Assembly: GCF_900143515.1 (NCBI RefSeq)
Contig: NZ_FSQT01000002.1
Coordinates: 62,001 to 126,000 of the forward strand
Reading direction: 5' to 3'
DNA from: Micromonospora cremea
GTDB lineage: Bacteria > Actinomycetota > Actinomycetes > Mycobacteriales > Micromonosporaceae
Length of the DNA stretch: 64,000 nt
Shown: piece after piece, positions 17,562 through 27,886 of the stretch
How the letters are laid out: each line of letters opens with the position of its first letter
How positions within the stretch are numbered: the stretch's first letter is position 1
Notes under the pieces: generated by a model
What the model was told of the DNA's origin: nothing
Databases searched by the model: none
Seen by the model: the letters and a program-made list of their open reading frames with translations, nothing else
Position numbers and translations under genes: made by a program

Positions 17562-18245
17562 TCAGCGCGGAGGAACCTGGACCTCAATCTCCGCACCCAG
17601 CCGGGCGTCGGCGGCCAACCCCAGGTCGTCCCCACTCCAGAACCGCCCCGGGTCGTACCAGTTCGGACGCCGGCCAGCCGGCAGCAGCCCCATCGCCTCG
17701 TAGGTCACCGCCACCACCTCGGCGCAGTACGCCGTCTCCAACGCCCGGTCCCGGGCCGCCGGCGACCCACCCGTCGACGGGGCCGGAGTCGACGGCGGCA
17801 CGGGCCGACCGGGTCGCGGCAGCGCCGGCACCCGACCACGCACCCACCGCCAGGCCAACTGCGCGGTGGACGGAAACGGCGTGCCGTCCAGCCGCGCGAT
17901 CGTCCGCAACACCGCCCGTTCCATCTCCCCGTCCGCCGGTGGATCGAGCTGCCGTAGCCAGGCCCGCTGGCCGTACCGGTTGGCCCAGACGCCGACCGCG
18001 TCACGCAGGTCGTGCAGCTGCACACCGCGCTGGTGGGTGCCGGACCACAGATCCGGCAGCGACCTGCCCAGCTCCGCGTGCCACATCAGCGGCGGCATGT
18101 CGTCCAGCACCACCGCCATACCCACATGGTTGACCGGACTGTTGGTGGTGAACTGGATCGCCCGGTCCGGCACGCTGCGACCCCGGAACACCCACACGTC
18201 GCCGGTGCGGGTCAACTCGACGGCCTCGTCCAGGCTGATGCTCAT
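17562..18245 (-). CDS. YiiX/YebB-like (permuted NlpC/P60) papain-fold protein
   Basis: Not assignable to a characterised enzyme. TGDVWVFRG near the N terminus, NSPVNHVGMAVVLDD at about 36-50 and YCAEVVAVTYEAMGLLP near residue 190 give the order GD...H...C. That is the circularly permuted papain-like layout of YiiX-type amidases/thioesterases. A Pro-rich linker precedes the Cys segment. There is no signal peptide, so it may be cytoplasmic. It is divergent from a small membrane protein with only 19 bp between, and is followed by the NTF2-like gene. Confidence 0.7.
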   Translation of the reverse strand: MSISLDEAVELTRTGDVWVFRGRSVPDRAIQFTTNSPVNHVGMAVVLDDMPPLMWHAELGRSLPDLWSGTHQRGVQLHDLRDAVGVWANRYGQRAWLRQLDPPADGEMERAVLRTIARLDGTPFPSTAQLAWRWVRGRVPALPRPGRPVPPSTPAPSTGGSPAARDRALETAYCAEVVAVTYEAMGLLPAGRRPNWYDPGRFWSGDDLGLAADARLGAEIEVQVPPR

Positions 18246-18264
18246 GAGGGTCTAGCCTAGGCCG

Positions 18265-18453
18265 ATGCGGCAACGAATGCGGTGGTGGAAGGTCCTCGGG
18301 CTGGCCGGCCTCGCCGGGGTCGCGGCCTCCGGTGTGGTCATCGCGCGGGCCGAACGACGTCGGCGCGCGTACACGCCGGAGGAGATCCGGCAGCGGCTGC
18401 TCGAACGGCACGCCCAGGCGAGCGACGCCGGGAAACCCGCCGACCCGGCCTGA
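18265..18453 (+). CDS. Small single-pass membrane protein
   Basis: A 62-residue product with basic start MRQRMRWWK, one hydrophobic helix (about 9-26) and an Arg/Glu-rich helical tail (RAERRRRAYTPEEIRQRLLERH). The family is not recognised. Codon usage matches the genome and the frame is compact, so it is probably real. No clear ribosome-binding site precedes it. Confidence 0.6.
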   Translation: MRQRMRWWKVLGLAGLAGVAASGVVIARAERRRRAYTPEEIRQRLLERHAQASDAGKPADPA

Positions 18454-18524
18454 CACCCGCCTCGACGCTCCCCGTGGACGGTCAACGGGCAGCTGAGCAG
18501 ATCCATGATCGATATCATCCGGTC

Positions 18525-19247
18525 ATGACGACGCCCGTCGCTCAGCGACCCTTTGTCCTGTCCTCCCCCGCCGCGCCGGTCGAGCGGCACGGCAGCGTCG
18601 ACCTGCACCTGCCCGCCGTCGCCGGTCTCGCACCCGCCGTCGTGGTGGTACACGGCGCCCCGCTGCCGCCGGATGTTCCCGACCCCCGCGACTGGCTGCT
18701 CTACCGCGGCTACGGCGCGCTGCTCGCCGAGAGCGGTCTGGTCGCCGCGCTGATCAGCTACCAGGTCGCCGAACTGTCGGCGCTACCCGCCACGGCCGAC
18801 GACATCGCCGGGATGGTCGAGCAGGTCCGCGCCGAACCCCGGGTCGACCCCGACCGGGTGGTGCTCTGGTTCTTCTCCGGCGGGGGCCTGCTGTCGGCCG
18901 ACTGGTTGCGCGCGGCGCCGCCGTGGCTACGCGGGATCGCGCTGACCTACCCGCTGCTCACCCCGCTTCCCGGCTGGCAGGTCGACGCAAGGTTCCTGCC
19001 CGTCGACGCCCTCGGCTCCGGTGCGGGCGTCCCGCTGGTGCTGACCAGGGCGGGGCGGGACATACCGCCGATCCTCGCCGGCATCGAGGAGTTCCTCGCG
19101 GCGGCGACGACCCATGACCGGCCGGTACGGGTCATCGAGGTGCCCGACGGGCAGCACTCCTTCGACATCCTCGACCACACGCCGCAGTCCGAGGCGGCCG
19201 TCCTGGCCGCCCGAGACGCGGTCCTGGATCTCCTCGACGCCACCTGA
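18525..19247 (+). CDS. Alpha/beta hydrolase-fold protein
   Basis: Predicted cytoplasmic hydrolase of the dienelactone-hydrolase/acyl-peptidase type. VVVVHGAPLP gives the oxyanion-hole region, VVLWFFSGGGLLSADW the nucleophile elbow (F-S-G-G-G rather than GxSxG), and DGQHSFD the catalytic His; an Asp lies between. Substrate unknown. TATCAT at 18513-18518 is 6 nt before the ATG and no Shine-Dalgarno is present, so the mRNA is probably leaderless. 240 residues. Confidence 0.78.
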   Translation: MTTPVAQRPFVLSSPAAPVERHGSVDLHLPAVAGLAPAVVVVHGAPLPPDVPDPRDWLLYRGYGALLAESGLVAALISYQVAELSALPATADDIAGMVEQVRAEPRVDPDRVVLWFFSGGGLLSADWLRAAPPWLRGIALTYPLLTPLPGWQVDARFLPVDALGSGAGVPLVLTRAGRDIPPILAGIEEFLAAATTHDRPVRVIEVPDGQHSFDILDHTPQSEAAVLAARDAVLDLLDAT

Positions 19248-19285
19248 TCCACACGCCAACGCGGTTGCGTGCCCCACGCCGATGG

Positions 19286-19366
19286 TCAAGATCGGCGCAA
19301 CTTCCGGGAAAGTGCTGCCTCCCGAGGCGTCGAGGCCACGGTTTCCCAGAAGGTGCGCAGATCTTG
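19286..19366 (+). repeat. Palindromic intergenic repeat, family A, copy 1
   Basis: An 81-bp element with inverted termini CAAGATC/GATCTTG and an inner pair GGGAAA/TTTCCC, asymmetric centre GCTGCCTCCCGA. Copy 2 (19544-19621) is the same element in the opposite orientation, and a degenerate copy lies at 59456-59536. Confidence 0.85.
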
Positions 19367-19407
19367 CATGCGGCACCCCAGAGCAACCTCGGCTCGGCCG
19401 CTGAGGG

Positions 19408-19486
19408 GTTGATCGACTCCGTATTGCCGACATCGGGGCATCCCTGCCGAGGACCCGCCGACATCGCCGACACCGAGTCGATCAAC
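19408..19486. repeat. 79-bp palindromic element B
   Basis: Perfect 12-bp terminal inverted repeat (GTTGATCGACTC / GAGTCGATCAAC). The interior holds a second small symmetry (GCCGACATC occurs twice). It sits between the two family A copies and encodes nothing. Confidence 0.8.
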
Positions 19487-19543
19487 TTGACGAGGCGGGT
19501 CCCGGACGAGATCGCCATTCAACGTGATACCTCAGAGTCATAT

Positions 19544-19621
19544 TGATCTGCGCAACTTCGGGGAAAGGTGTGGCCTCGGCGCGTCGGGAGGCAGCATTTC
19601 CCGGAAACTGCGCGGATCTTG
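19544..19621 (-). repeat. Palindromic intergenic repeat, family A, copy 2 (inverted)
   Basis: The reverse complement aligns along its whole length with copy 1, with only scattered mismatches and a couple of 1-2 base gaps. It shares GGGAAA/TTTCCC, GCTGCCTCCCGA and the GCGCAGATC terminus. Confidence 0.85.
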
Positions 19622-19806
19622 ACGTCGGTGGGTTCAGGATCCGGCGGCCTGAATGTCCGGTTCGGGATCGGTGCCGTTGGGCGCGGTGTCCGTTGCTGGG
19701 GTCGGTGTGGCGTGGTCGGGGCCACCCGTGGGGTGGAATCGGGGGCCGCCCGGGGTGGTTATACCTGGCAGATCACCGTGGCCCCCGGCCCGGTGCGGTA
19801 GCGGTC

Positions 19807-19956
19807 GGGAACACCGGCCAGGGCGCCGCGGTTAGATCCCCGGTAGCCGCCGGCCGTGGGACACCGGCCAGGGCGCCGTGGTTACATCCCCCGTAGCCGC
19901 CGGCCGTGGAACACCCGGTTGGCCGCGACGGTTACATCCCCCGGACACCCGTGCAG
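19807..19956. repeat. Three 50-bp tandem repeats upstream of the C39-like gene
   Basis: Units begin near 19807, 19857 and 19907. The first two are nearly identical and the third has diverged except for its core. GGTTA(C/G)ATCCCC falls at 19830, 19880 and 19930, exactly 50 bp apart. I see no gene in the gap 19248-20077 other than these repeats and palindromes A and B. Confidence 0.85.
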
Positions 19957-20011
19957 GCCCCTGGTGCCGCCGGGCAGATCCCCTCCGAACTTCTTTCCTC
20001 CTTGTTTTTCC

Positions 20012-20050
20012 CGTGCGACGCACGTCCCCGTTTTTGTGTGTGTCGTGCGT
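20012..20050 (+). promoter_or_regulatory. Possible RNA hairpin/attenuator in the leader of the C39-like gene
   Basis: CGTGCG-A-CGCACG (20012-20024) is followed by CCCCGTTTTT, resembling a small terminator. The arm ACGCACG can alternatively pair with CGTGCGT at 20044-20050. It lies about 30-65 nt before the start codon. Function not demonstrated. Confidence 0.3.
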
Positions 20051-20077
20051 ACCCCTGATGCAGAGGAGCACGCCGTT

Positions 20078-20737
20078 ATGCGTACCGATCTGATTCGTAA
20101 GACTGCTCTGACCGCTGCTGGGCTCGCGTTCACCGGTGGTGCTATCGCCGGGCCGGTGACCGCCGCGTACGCCGCGTCGGACGCCAAGCCGGCCACGCAG
20201 ACCCAGTCGGAGCGTAAGCCGTCGGGTGAGCGTCAGCTGGGTGTGCGGTACGAGGCGCAGCCGAACTTCTACTACTGCGGTCCGGCCGCGACGCGTAACG
20301 CCCTGTCGGTGCAGGGTAAGGACATCAGCGTGGACGCGATGGCCAAGGAGATGGGCACCACCGAGGCCGGCACCGACTCGATCAACGACATCACCCCGGT
20401 GCTGAACAAGGAGACCGGCAAGAAGCACGCCTACCACTCGGTGGAGATCTCCAGCCAGAGTGCTGACGGTAAGCAGACCGACAAGCTGCGCGGCGACATC
20501 GTGCGCACCGTGGATGACGGTCGGGCCGTGGTGGCGAACATCGCCGGCACCACCACCGACACCGACGGCGCCGCGCACTCCTTCGAGGGCGGGCACTACA
20601 TCAGCGTCGTGGGCTACCGCGACAACGGCAACGTCGTGAAGATCGCCGACTCGGCCGATCCGAACACCGCCTCCTACGAGGTCACCGTCGAGCACCTCGC
20701 CGACTGGATCGCCACCCGCGGCTACGCCACCAGCTGA
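20078..20737 (+). CDS. Secreted C39-like papain-fold protein
   Basis: Exported protein of the peptidase C39-like family; hydrolytic activity is inferred. AGAGGAG lies upstream of the ATG, and the signal peptide ends at AYA (about 31-33). The catalytic triad is visible in order: C67 in FYYCGPAATRNAL, H173 in GGHYISVVGY, D191 in KIADSADP. The QPNFYYCGPA preface supplies the expected Gln. The 219-residue length is normal for stand-alone secreted homologues, which are not the transporter-fused bacteriocin processors. No precursor or transporter lies nearby. A strong terminator follows and an elaborate repeat region precedes. Confidence 0.85.
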   Translation: MRTDLIRKTALTAAGLAFTGGAIAGPVTAAYAASDAKPATQTQSERKPSGERQLGVRYEAQPNFYYCGPAATRNALSVQGKDISVDAMAKEMGTTEAGTDSINDITPVLNKETGKKHAYHSVEISSQSADGKQTDKLRGDIVRTVDDGRAVVANIAGTTTDTDGAAHSFEGGHYISVVGYRDNGNVVKIADSADPNTASYEVTVEHLADWIATRGYATS

Positions 20738-20756
20738 CCCCCAACACCAAACCGAC

Positions 20757-20789
20757 AAGGGCCGGACCCCCACCAGGGGTCCGGCCCTT
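20757..20789. terminator. Bidirectional terminator
   Basis: Perfect 14-bp stem AAGGGCCGGACCCC / GGGGTCCGGCCCTT with a 5-nt loop and a T-run, between the convergent C39-like and DedA genes. Confidence 0.85.
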
Positions 20790-20809
20790 TCGTCACGTCC
20801 GGGTCAGTC

Positions 20810-21463
20810 TTATTCGCTGCCCGCGCGGACCGGCTCGGCGTCCGGGGTCGGTTCGGCCGTCTCGAACCGGTGGGCACGTCGGCGCAGCCACCACGTGCTG
20901 GCGAGGCCGGCGAGCACCGCGAGGACCAGCCCGGCCCAGGAGATGTCCTTGAGCCAGTGCTCGGCCGCGCGGCCCACGGTGAACAGCAGGTAGGTGGTGC
21001 CGAACGCCCAGACCAGCCCGCCGGCCGCGTTGGCCAGCAGGAACCGCCGGTACGGCACGTGCAGTGCCCCGGCGAGCGGGCCGGCCAGGATCCGCAGTAG
21101 TGCCACGAACCGGCCGAAGAAGACTGCCCAGACGCCGTACCGGGCGAAGCTCTGCTCGGCGCGGGCGAGCTGCGCCGGGCCGAGATGTCGGGGGAAGCGC
21201 CGGCCCAGCCGGGCCAGCAGTGGGCGGCCACCCCGGCGGCCCACCGCGTACCCGACGGAGTCGCCGATGATCGCGCCGGTGGCAGCGGCGGTGGCGACCC
21301 ACTCCGGTTCCACCACGCCGGTGGCGGCGAGCAGGGCGGAGCTGACCAGAACGATCTCGCCGGGCAGTGGGACGCCCATGCTCTCCACGCCGATCACACC
21401 GGCGACGAGCAGGTAGACCGCGATCGGCGGCAGCGACACGAGCCAGTGCTGAACGTCGAACAC
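20810..21463 (-). CDS. DedA family membrane protein
   Basis: Integral membrane protein of the DedA/SNARE-associated family; members act in undecaprenyl-phosphate or phospholipid translocation and in envelope homeostasis. The GTG at 21463 follows GAGGAAGGGG. Family features are GVESMGVPLPGEIVL near the start, the IIGDSVGYAVGRRGG loop, and FFGRFVALLRILAGPLAGALHVPYRRF with its Arg/Pro signature. Four to five hydrophobic stretches; the C-terminal tail is polar. 217 residues. Confidence 0.9.
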   Translation of the reverse strand: MFDVQHWLVSLPPIAVYLLVAGVIGVESMGVPLPGEIVLVSSALLAATGVVEPEWVATAAATGAIIGDSVGYAVGRRGGRPLLARLGRRFPRHLGPAQLARAEQSFARYGVWAVFFGRFVALLRILAGPLAGALHVPYRRFLLANAAGGLVWAFGTTYLLFTVGRAAEHWLKDISWAGLVLAVLAGLASTWWLRRRAHRFETAEPTPDAEPVRAGSE

Positions 21464-21628
21464 CGTCGACCCCTTCCTCGTCCGGCCTCGAACCCTACCT
21501 GCGGCTGGCCGGCCGGATCTGCCCCTGCGGCGTGACTCCCGGTCACGTGGCTGGCCGTACGTTCGCTGGCGCGTCCTAGGAGGCTGGGGATGGGGCGCGG
21601 CCCGGACCCGTCGGGTTGCGTAACTAGC

Positions 21629-21646
21629 AAGACGGACGTACGGTTT
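21629..21646. promoter_or_regulatory. Candidate AcnR operator upstream of aconitase
   Basis: AAGACGGACGTACGGTTT lies about 110 bp before the acnA start. It differs at only two of 18 positions from the palindrome AAGCCGTACGTACGGTTT in front of the AcnR-like regulator at 37953-37970. Confidence 0.65.
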
Positions 21647-21754
21647 TGTTGAGAGCGGAATCACCGGTAAGTGTCACCTAACCTCGGCGGCACCTCGGCC
21701 GGTGCGACACACTGCTCAGGACTACTCACGGTCGCTGGTGTGAAGGAGTACGAC

Positions 21755-24592
<2,838 letters not shown>

Positions 24593-24606
24593 CGCACCGA
24601 CGTCAC

Positions 24607-24643
24607 CAGGGCCCCTGATCGCCGCGAGCGGTCAGGGGCCCTG
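24607..24643. terminator. Bidirectional terminator after acnA
   Basis: CAGGGCCCCTGA and TCAGGGGCCCTG form a perfect 12-bp stem extendable by two bases with one mismatch, 14 bp after the acnA stop and facing the convergent sigma gene. Confidence 0.8.
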
Positions 24644-24675
24644 CCGCGTTCGGAGCCCCACGCCAGCGCGACGGG

Positions 24676-25956
24676 CTACGGGGCGAGCTCCACGGCCCGG
24701 CTCAACAGGGCGCGTCGCTCCGCGGCGGAGCCCACCGCCTCGGCGGCCCGCCGGAACAGGGTGGCGGCGCGCAGCCGGTCGCCCTGCCGAGCCACCAGGT
24801 CGGCCTCGACAGCAACGGCGTGCGGGTAGCCGTCCAGCCCGCCCCCGGCGCGGGCCGCGTCGAGCAACGCCAACCCGGCGGCCGGACCGTACGCGTAGCC
24901 GTGCGCGACCGCGCGGTTGAGCGCCACCACCGGCGAGGGTCGGATGCCGCTCAACGCGTCGTAGGCCCGTGCGATCGCCGGCCAGTCGGTGGCCTCGGCG
25001 GACGCGGCGGTGGCGTGGCAGGCGGCGATCCGGGCCTGCCACGCGTACGGCCCGTCGTGGCGTGCCCGGGCCAGTGCGGCGAGCCCCTCCGCGATCGCGC
25101 TGTTGTCCCACCGGCGGCGGTCCTGCCGGTCGAGCGTGAGCAGCGCACCGGCAGCGTCGCGACGGGCGTCCCGGCGGGAGTGCTGGAACAGGAACAGCGC
25201 CAGCATTGCGGCGACCTCGGACTGCTCCGGCATCAGCCGGTCGAGCAGCCGGGCCAGCCGGACCGCCTCGTCGGCGAAGGCCGGTTCGCCGTCGGCGACG
25301 TAGCCCCGGGTGAAAAGCAGGTACAGCACGGCGAGCACGCCGGGCAGCCGCTCGGTCAGCGCCGGCCCGCTCGGCACCCCGTACGGGATGCCCGCCTGCG
25401 CGATGCGGGTCCGGGCCCGGGTCAGCCGTCGGGTCATCGTCGACTCGCTGACCAGGAGGAGCCGGGCGATGGCGGCGGTGGGCACACCGCAGACGGTGCG
25501 CAGCGTCAACGCCACCCGGGCCTCGATCGCGAGCGCCGGGTGGCAGCACGTGAAGATCAGTCGCAGCCGGTCGTCCACCACGTCCTCCCCCACGCCGAGG
25601 CTGGGCTCCGCGTCGGCCGGCGTGAGCACCGCCAGGTCGTGCAGCTTGCGGCGCTCCACGGCGGCCCGGCGCAGCACGTCGATCGCCCGGTTGCGGGCCA
25701 CCGTCATCAGCCAGCCGCCCGGGTTCGCCGGCACGCCGTCGCCGGGCCAGCGCTCCAGGGCGACGGTCAACGCCTCCTGGGCGCAGTCCTCGGCCAGCGC
25801 CCAGTCCCCGGTCACCCGGATCAGGGTCGCGACGATCCGTGCGTACGCCTCGGCGCCGGCGGCCGCGACGGCCTCCGCCGCCGCAGCCGCCGGTGTGCCG
25901 GTCACCCGGTCGGCGCTCGCGTGCCACGCACCGTCCGGTGTTTCGGTACGGGTCAC
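24676..25956 (-). CDS. ECF sigma factor, ECF42 type with C-terminal TPR-like domain
   Basis: Sigma-70 family extracytoplasmic-function factor. Region 2 is seen in ALAEDCAQEALTVALERWPGDGVPANPGGWLMTVARNRAIDVLRR, and region 4 in VALTLRTVCGVPTAAIARLLLVSESTMTRRLTRARTRI. About 200 further residues (LYLLFTRGYVADG, RIAACHATA, NRAVAHGYAYG) form the helical extension diagnostic of ECF42. Such factors are linked to DGPF/YCII proteins, as here, rather than to anti-sigma factors. GTG start, 4 bp after the DGPF stop. Confidence 0.92.
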   Translation of the reverse strand: MTRTETPDGAWHASADRVTGTPAAAAAEAVAAAGAEAYARIVATLIRVTGDWALAEDCAQEALTVALERWPGDGVPANPGGWLMTVARNRAIDVLRRAAVERRKLHDLAVLTPADAEPSLGVGEDVVDDRLRLIFTCCHPALAIEARVALTLRTVCGVPTAAIARLLLVSESTMTRRLTRARTRIAQAGIPYGVPSGPALTERLPGVLAVLYLLFTRGYVADGEPAFADEAVRLARLLDRLMPEQSEVAAMLALFLFQHSRRDARRDAAGALLTLDRQDRRRWDNSAIAEGLAALARARHDGPYAWQARIAACHATAASAEATDWPAIARAYDALSGIRPSPVVALNRAVAHGYAYGPAAGLALLDAARAGGGLDGYPHAVAVEADLVARQGDRLRAATLFRRAAEAVGSAAERRALLSRAVELAP

Positions 25957-25960
25957 CCGG

Positions 25961-26296
25961 TCAGGCGGGCAGGCCCGCGAACGGGCGCAGTTCCAGCCGT
26001 CCGTGCCGGGCCATCGGGTGGGCCCGCGCCACCTCGATCGCCTCGTCGAGGTCGGCGCAGTCGAGCAGGTCGAATCCCACGATCACCTCCGTGGTCTCGG
26101 CGAACGGCCCGTCGGAGACGAGCAGCTCCCCGCCGCGCACGCGAACGGTGGTGGCCGCGGTGGTGGGCGCCAACGCGTCGCCCTCGAGGCGGCGGCCACG
26201 GGCGTCGTTCTCGGCCACCCACGCGTGGATGTCGGGTACGTCGGTCGGGTCGGTGTCCGGCTCGGTGTCGGTGCAGACGAACATCATGTACTTCAT
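25961..26296 (-). CDS. YCII-related DGPF-domain protein
   Basis: A 111-residue ferredoxin-like-fold protein with the DGPF motif (LLVSDGPFAETTEVI) and typical opening MKYMMFVCTD. It is the conserved partner of ECF42 sigma factors. Its function is unknown, though catalysis or ligand sensing is suspected for the family. ATG with GGGAGC 6 nt upstream; first gene of a two-gene operon. Confidence 0.9.
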   Translation of the reverse strand: MKYMMFVCTDTEPDTDPTDVPDIHAWVAENDARGRRLEGDALAPTTAATTVRVRGGELLVSDGPFAETTEVIVGFDLLDCADLDEAIEVARAHPMARHGRLELRPFAGLPA

Positions 26297-26389
26297 CTGG
26301 GCGCTCCCTGGTGTGTCCGGGTATCGCCAGCATGACGATCGGCCGCGGCCGTTCCGGACACCGGGTGCCGGAAAATCTCCCCGCGTCGG

Positions 26390-27001
26390 TCAGTTCGCGC
26401 TGGCGGCGCGGCGGCGGGCCTCCCGGGTCTTCATGGCGTGCTCCATCAGCGTGACGAGCACCTCCTTGCTGGACTCGCGCTGGCGGGCGTCGCAGAGCAG
26501 CACCGGCACGCCCGGGTCGAGGTTCAGCGCGGACTGCACCTCGTCGAGCCGGTACTGCCGGGCCCCCTCGAAGCAGTTGACCGCGACCACGAACGGGGTG
26601 CCCCGGCCCTCGAAGTAGTCGATCGACGGGAAGCAGTCGGCCAGCCGGCGGGTGTCCGCCAGCACCACCGCGCCGATCGCGCCCAGCGCCAGCTCGTCCC
26701 AGACGAACCAGAACCGGTCCTGCCCCGGCGTGCCGAACAGGTAGAGCACCAGGTCGTCACTGATGGTGATCCGGCCGAAGTCCATCGCCACGGTGGTGGT
26801 GGTCTTCTCCTCCACCCCGGACAGGTCGTCGATGCCGACCCCGGACTCGGTCAGCACCTCCTCGGTGCGCAACGGCCGGGTCTCGCTCACCGCGCCGACC
26901 ATGGTGGTCTTGCCCACGCCGAAGCCACCGGCGACCAGGATCTTGATCGCGGTGGGCAGTGGGGTCGCTCCCGCCGGCCGGTCAGAGTGCCCGTAGTCCA
27001 T
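26390..27001 (-). CDS. cvnD: Conservon GTPase CvnD
   Basis: Small MglA/Ras-like GTPase, last gene of a cvnA-B-C-D conservon. The P-loop is GGFGVGKTT (about 25-33), the Walker B/switch II region is LFGTPGQDRFWFVW, and an acidic switch I region follows VGIDDLSG. The canonical NKxD is replaced around AVNCFEGARQY, as in CvnD proteins. It overlaps cvnC by 20 bp, implying coupling. In Streptomyces such units form membrane-associated, GPCR-like signalling complexes affecting development and secondary metabolism; the target here is unknown. Confidence 0.93.
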   Translation of the reverse strand: MDYGHSDRPAGATPLPTAIKILVAGGFGVGKTTMVGAVSETRPLRTEEVLTESGVGIDDLSGVEEKTTTTVAMDFGRITISDDLVLYLFGTPGQDRFWFVWDELALGAIGAVVLADTRRLADCFPSIDYFEGRGTPFVVAVNCFEGARQYRLDEVQSALNLDPGVPVLLCDARQRESSKEVLVTLMEHAMKTREARRRAASAN

Positions 27002-27368
27002 TGATTACCGCCTCGAAGATGCTGTTGTCGGGAAGACCGGCCGTGGTCTGTGGCCCGCGGACCTGTACCAGGCTGCGGGCCGCCAGGTCGCCGAGGAGCA
27101 CCCGGATGGTGCCCACCGGCAGGTCGAGATGGGCGGCGATCTCGGCGACGGACTGTATTCGTTGGCACAGTCCGACGATCGCCAGGTGCTCCGGACCGAG
27201 GCCGACCTCCGGTGTGACGTCGGCTCGGGTCGCGGTGACCAGGGAGATCAGGTCGAACGTGCCGGTGACCGGGCGGGCCCGCCCGCGCGTCATCGCGTAC
27301 GGGCGGACCACCGGGCCCGCATGGTCATCCACCCACTGCTGGTCCGCGGCTTCTCCCTGCACCGTCAT
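26982..27368 (-). CDS. cvnC: Conservon DUF742 protein CvnC
   Basis: A 128-residue DUF742 winged-helix protein: VVRPYAMTRGRARP, FDLISLVTAT, then SVAEIAAHLDLPVGTIRVLLGDLAARSLV. It is a component of the CvnA-D complex and may link kinase-like and GTPase subunits. ATG start 5 bp after cvnB. Confidence 0.92.
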   Translation of the reverse strand: MTVQGEAADQQWVDDHAGPVVRPYAMTRGRARPVTGTFDLISLVTATRADVTPEVGLGPEHLAIVGLCQRIQSVAEIAAHLDLPVGTIRVLLGDLAARSLVQVRGPQTTAGLPDNSIFEAVINGLRAL

Positions 27369-27373
27369 GGCCG

Positions 27374-27796
27374 CTACTTCTCGCCGGCCGGCTGGTCGGC
27401 GCCGCGGGATGGGGAGGCGACGTACTTGCCGACGCGGGTGACGAGCATCGCCATCTCGTACGCGATCAGGCCGACATCGGCGTCCTCGCTGGCCAGCACC
27501 GCCAGGCAGGCGTTGCGCCCGGCCGCGGTGACGAACAGGAACGACGACTGCATCTCGATGATGGTCTGCTGCACCTGCCCGCCACCGAAGCGCTTGCCGG
27601 CGCCCCGGGCCAGGCTCTGGATGCCGGCAGCCATCGCCGCGAGGTGCTCGCCGTCGTCCCGGCTCAGCCCCTGCGAGGAGGCCATCAACAGCCCGTCGGT
27701 GGAGAGCGCGACCGCATGCTCGGCCTGCTTCACCCGACCAACAAGATCATCCAGCAACCACGTCAGGTCGGCACTCGAAGCCGTCTTCTGGGCCAC
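27374..27796 (-). CDS. cvnB: Conservon roadblock/LC7 protein CvnB
   Basis: A 140-residue roadblock/LC7-fold protein (LTWLLDDLVGRVKQAEHAVALSTDGLLMASS, LAAMAAGIQSLARGAG), a family that pairs with Ras-like GTPases as regulator. GTG start with AGAGGAC upstream. It is separated from cvnA by 90 bp and sits tightly against cvnC. Confidence 0.92.
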   Translation of the reverse strand: MAQKTASSADLTWLLDDLVGRVKQAEHAVALSTDGLLMASSQGLSRDDGEHLAAMAAGIQSLARGAGKRFGGGQVQQTIIEMQSSFLFVTAAGRNACLAVLASEDADVGLIAYEMAMLVTRVGKYVASPSRGADQPAGEK

Positions 27797-27886
27797 TCGT
27801 CGTCCTCTTCTCCCCCGGCTGTTTTCGCCGTACTCGTCTGGGGCTGACCATCACGCCGCGCGGAAACCCGCATCACCGGCGCCCGG

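Noticed and set aside
19286..19621. Insertion sequence
   Set aside because: Inverted repeats are present, but no transposase frame lies between them; elements are too short.
19807..19956. CRISPR-like array
   Set aside because: Repeats are contiguous 50-mers without unique spacers and there are no cas genes.
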